Shown: piece by piece, positions 4,985 through 5,656 of the stretch
Layout of the letters: each line of letters opens with the position of its first letter
Position numbering within the stretch: the first letter of the stretch is position 1
NCBI GenBank assembly: GCA_023437885.1
Contig: JAEZFH010000489.1
Location: forward strand, 1 to 5,656
Source of the DNA: Bacillota bacterium
Lineage (GTDB): Bacteria; Bacillota; Clostridia; Lachnospirales; Lachnospiraceae
Length of the DNA stretch: 5,656 nt
Reading direction: 5' to 3'
The notes under the pieces: generated by a model
What the model was told of the DNA's origin: nothing
Databases searched by the model: none
What the model saw: the letters and a program-made list of their open reading frames with translations, nothing else
Translations under genes and position numbers: made by a program

Positions 4985-5656
4985 ATGACAAAGGATGTTT
5001 TAATTTTAGCAATTGAGACCTCCTGCGATGAGACTGCGGCAGCAGTTGTGAAGAATGGCAGAGAGGTACTTTCCAATATCATATTTTCTCAGATTGAGCT
5101 GCACAAGCTATACGGAGGTGTGGTTCCTGAGATAGCTTCAAGAAAGCACATTGAGAAAATAAATCAAGTAATAGAAGAAGCGCTTGTCACGGCGGGAGTG
5201 ACACTGGAGGATCTGGATGCCATCGGTGTAACCTATGGGCCAGGATTGGTAGGTGCTTTATTGGTGGGAGTTGCGGAAGCGAAAGCGATTAGCTTTGCCA
5301 CGGGGACACCCTTGGTAGGGGTTCATCATATTGAAGGGCATGTTTCTGCCAATTATATTGAGAATAAGGAGCTGGAGCCTCCGTTTCTGTGCTTGATCGT
5401 ATCCGGCGGACATACACATCTTGTGCTGGTGAAGGAATACGGAACTTACGAGATTATCGGCAGAACCAGGGATGATGCGGCAGGAGAAGCCTTTGACAAG
5501 GTTGCCAGGGCCATTGGCCTTGGGTATCCGGGAGGTCCGAAGATCGACAAACTGGCAAAGGAAGGGAATAAGACGGCCATTGCATTTCCAAGAGCCCAAA
5601 TTGAGGGATTTCCCTATGATTTTAGCTTTAGCGGCCTGAAATCCGCAGTATTAAAC
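4985..5656 (+). CDS. tsaD: tRNA t6A synthesis catalytic subunit TsaD (N-terminal 224 residues, cut by window edge)
   Basis: TsaD transfers the threonylcarbamoyl group from threonylcarbamoyl-AMP to A37 of tRNA, working with TsaB and TsaE. The visible part shows ILAIETSCDETAAAVV (residues 7-22), GGVVPEIASRKH (44-55), YGPGLVGALLVG (84-95), the metal-binding HHIEGH (114-119), VSGGHTHL (139-146), DDAAGEAFDKVAR (163-175) and SFSGLKSA (214-221). About 110-120 residues, including the expected C-terminal Asp metal ligand, lie beyond the window. GGAGG (4975-4979) sits 5 bases before this ATG. In-frame ATGs at 4955 and 4973 exist but would add residues not usual in the family. A 97-base gap after the membrane-protein gene shows no clear promoter or terminator, so cotranscription with rnz is possible. 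Confidence 0.96.
   Translation, partial: MTKDVLILAIETSCDETAAAVVKNGREVLSNIIFSQIELHKLYGGVVPEIASRKHIEKINQVIEEALVTAGVTLEDLDAIGVTYGPGLVGALLVGVAEAKAISFATGTPLVGVHHIEGHVSANYIENKELEPPFLCLIVSGGHTHLVLVKEYGTYEIIGRTRDDAAGEAFDKVARAIGLGYPGGPKIDKLAKEGNKTAIAFPRAQIEGFPYDFSFSGLKSAVLN

Noticed and set aside
4594..5082. Minus-strand open frame of 162 codons opposite the membrane-protein gene and the start of tsaD
   Set aside because: It is antisense to two clear genes, has no family motifs and has a composition expected of a reverse-complement frame.

Overview
The window looks like chromosomal DNA of a low-to-mid-GC Firmicute, most likely a clostridium of the Lachnospiraceae type. The reasons are strong AGGAGG-like ribosome binding sites before almost every gene, sigma-A style promoters, the order tsaE-tsaB-rimI, and the close resemblance of the ribonuclease Z and TsaD proteins to clostridial forms. 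This placement rests on remembered family features, not on a search.

Layout. Positions 1-453 (minus strand) hold the first 151 codons of an AraC-type regulator that runs off the left edge. Positions 454-743 are a divergent promoter region containing an older 11-bp dyad that has been split by a small palindromic insertion (525-593). On the plus strand, tsaE (744-1163), tsaB (1182-1913) and rimI (1918-2358) form a tight operon. Next comes an apparently self-contained unit: a promoter (-10 at 2389), a leader made of two tandem structured repeats (2400-2575), a GTG-started gene for an 82-residue double-CxxC protein (2613-2861) and a strong intrinsic terminator (2910-2957). Positions 2958-3370 have no convincing gene. 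They carry a 195-bp near-perfect palindrome (3038-3232) flanked by a short direct repeat, then a promoter for rnz. rnz (3371-4285), a membrane-anchored protein of unknown function (4309-4887) and the first 224 codons of tsaD (4985-5656, cut by the right edge) complete the window.

Biology. TsaE, TsaB and TsaD are three of the four proteins that make t6A37 on ANN-reading tRNAs (TsaC/Sua5 is not here). RNase Z trims tRNA 3' ends, and RimI acetylates a ribosomal protein. The window is therefore largely a translation and tRNA-maturation neighbourhood. The usual tsaE-tsaB-rimI-tsaD neighbourhood is opened up by about 2.6 kb of other genes and mobile palindromes.

The most interesting material is non-coding. 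First, two palindromic MITE-like elements share their ends and the start of their arms. Their stems differ in sequence but stay self-complementary, and each has its own apparent 7-8 bp target duplication. Second, a tandem two-unit structured leader begins at the predicted transcription start of the small zinc-ribbon-like gene.
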